Below are positions 62,630 to 64,000 of a stretch of 64,000 nt of DNA, piece by piece. Position numbers and translations under genes: made by a program. The DNA is taken from NCBI GenBank assembly GCA_013076295.1, contig RQOL01000413.1, forward strand, positions 88,787 to 152,786, in the 5' to 3' direction. Each line of letters starts with the position of its first letter. Within the stretch, counting starts at the first letter, position 1. This stretch comes from Sanderia malayensis. Lineage: Eukaryota; Cnidaria; Scyphozoa; Semaeostomeae; Pelagiidae. A model generated the notes under the pieces. The model saw only the letters and a program-made list of their open reading frames with translations, was not told the DNA's origin and made no database searches.

Positions 62630-63380
62630 TCTATATTCTACGGAGTCACGTGATGACGCACTTTCCCTGCCAAAAACAATAGATTCGACCCGAAACAATA
62701 GGTCGAACGCCTCAAAACAATGGGACGAAACGGCGAATCGGTGATCAATAAGGCTTTTTTAATGGGGGCGCACAAGGTTGAGACTTGCATGGAAAGGCTT
62801 CGTTTCTGGAGTAGGCAAAAGTTATCTATTTTGGAAGCCTATTTTAAAAGAATTTTTGAGTTATTCCATTAAATATCCTACTAATTGTGCTATCACGAAA
62901 AAACGACGGTTTACGCTGGCGAAACTTCCAAATTCGCGTCGCGAACTCCAATTTCGAAGAAAGCATTCGCTCTTTCACGTGACGCGTTTCGCCTTTTGCT
63001 GCAATTTGATTGGCTCTTTCGTGACTTCACGTGAAAAGTCACGCGTTTTTCGTTATAGTGCAAATTAGCCCTCGGGTTGAACAGCAGGTACTTTTGGAGA
63101 AGACGCGTGTTTTTGTTTTCAACACAAAGGATAACTGGGCGCCTTTCAAAGTGTTTTACGACCTGAATTATCTTTGTAAACCTTTGCTAATTGTTTGAGA
63201 GACCTCTGCAAAATTACAGGAGACAATTGAGAACGCAGGTGATAGTTTTGTTTTGTTTTTTGAGTGTGATAGTTTTAGTTTTTGTACGACCGCCATTGTT
63301 GCTTCGGCATACTGTGACGCTTAGGCCTAATGTAAACAAGCCCAAAGTTTTAACAAACAAATTATGATAAGGGGTTATCA
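62630..63380 (-). repeat. Module B copy 2
   Basis: Diverged copy of 46185-46985. It starts TCTATATTCTACGGAGTCAC, with three AACAATAG/AACAATGG units at 62675, 62694 and 62716 (same 19 and 22 bp spacing as copy 1). A promoter-like strip (CACGTGAC, GATTGGCTC, CACGTGAA) is at about 62970-63050. Flanked on both sides by the 114-bp satellite. No conserved open frame. Confidence 0.8.
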
Positions 63381-64000
63381 GGCGAGCGAAGCGAGCCAAA
63401 CTGTTGCAAGAGGAGTAGGCAGAGGCATGAGCGAAGCGAATGCAGCGCACGAAGTGCGCCCTATCAGTCAATGTTTCTTGGTAATAGATAGACAGGCGAG
63501 CGCAGCGAGCTAACACATTGTACGTGGGGTTGAAAGAGGCATGAGCGAAGCGAATGCAGCGCACGAAGTGCGCCCTATCAGTCAATGTTTCTTGGTAATA
63601 GATAGACAGGCGAGCGCAGCGAGCTAACACATTGTACGTGGGGTTGAAAGAGGCATGAGCGAAGCGAATGCAGCGCACAAAGTGCGCCCTATCAGTCAAT
63701 GTTTCTTGATAATAGATAGACAGCGAGCGCAGCGAGCTAACACATTGTACTTGGGGTTGAAAGAGGCATGAGCGAAGTGAATGCAGCGCACGAAGTGCGC
63801 CCTAGCAGTCAATGTTTCTTTATAATAGATAGACAGGCGAGCGCAGCGAGCTAACCCATTGTAAGTGGGTTGAAAGAGGCATGAGCAAAGCGAATGCAGC
63901 GCACGAAGTGCGCCCTATCAGTCAATGTTTCTTGATAATAGATAGACAGGCAGCGCAGCGAGCTAACACATTGTACGTGGGGTTGAAAGAGGCATGAGCG
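63381..64000. repeat. 114-bp GC-rich satellite, block 3 (runs off the window)
   Basis: About five and a half units with GAGCGAAGCGAATG and the variant AACACATTGTACGTGG. The first unit is diverged (AGCCAAACTGTTGCAAGAGG). It continues past the window end. Confidence 0.95.

Overview
This 64 kb window is eukaryotic nuclear DNA, most likely from a marine invertebrate animal. The evidence is a Ty3/Gypsy LTR retrotransposon, two intron-containing Helitron Rep/helicase genes with GT-AG introns, AT-rich unique DNA and very large satellite arrays. The phylum cannot be fixed from the sequence; a cnidarian or sponge is only a guess. No ordinary cellular housekeeping gene, tRNA or rRNA was recognised.

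Layout. From 1 to about 46.2 kb the window is a composite satellite domain built from three parts that recur in fixed order: (i) a 14-bp minisatellite, CCCTACAATACATA, in ten arrays, the longest about 9.3 kb; (ii) a non-coding AT-rich module of up to about 1.5 kb, called module A here, in ten full or truncated copies; (iii) a cluster of about 100-bp GC-rich cores alternating with (CATA)n. A Ty3/Gypsy element (571-4190) sits inside the first 14-mer array. Its two 293-bp LTRs look identical, but it has lost its reverse transcriptase region and carries frameshifts. At about 32.6-43.0 kb the satellite is interrupted by a Helitron locus on the minus strand. Its gene (34941-41146) is nearly intact, and a 100-N assembly gap lies on its upstream side.

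From 46.2 kb the composition changes. A related but diverged module (module B, about 46.19-46.99 and 62.63-63.38 kb) lies in the opposite orientation and is associated with a 114-bp GC-rich satellite (47.50-48.36, 60.66-62.55 and 63.38-64.0 kb). The satellite shares its hairpin-forming core with the (CATA)n-associated cores. A 12.3-kb block (48.37-60.66 kb) interrupts this satellite. It holds a second, plus-strand Helitron gene riddled with frameshifts (53241-58300), a small three-exon gene of unknown function (50314-50913), a sixfold tandem array of exon-like units (49297-50215) and a small TIR element (51105-51381).

How it fits together. The two Helitron genes share four intron positions and a 3' flank, so they are one family. 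The satellite modules look like products of segmental amplification, possibly of a non-autonomous element with internal tandem repeats. The most notable observations are: a perfect three-unit heat-shock element retained in all nine module A copies that reach that region; a GC hairpin whose stem is kept by paired changes between the two satellite families; higher-order repeats in both satellites; and the compact unknown gene and mini-exon array upstream of Helitron copy 2. All comparisons were made by eye.
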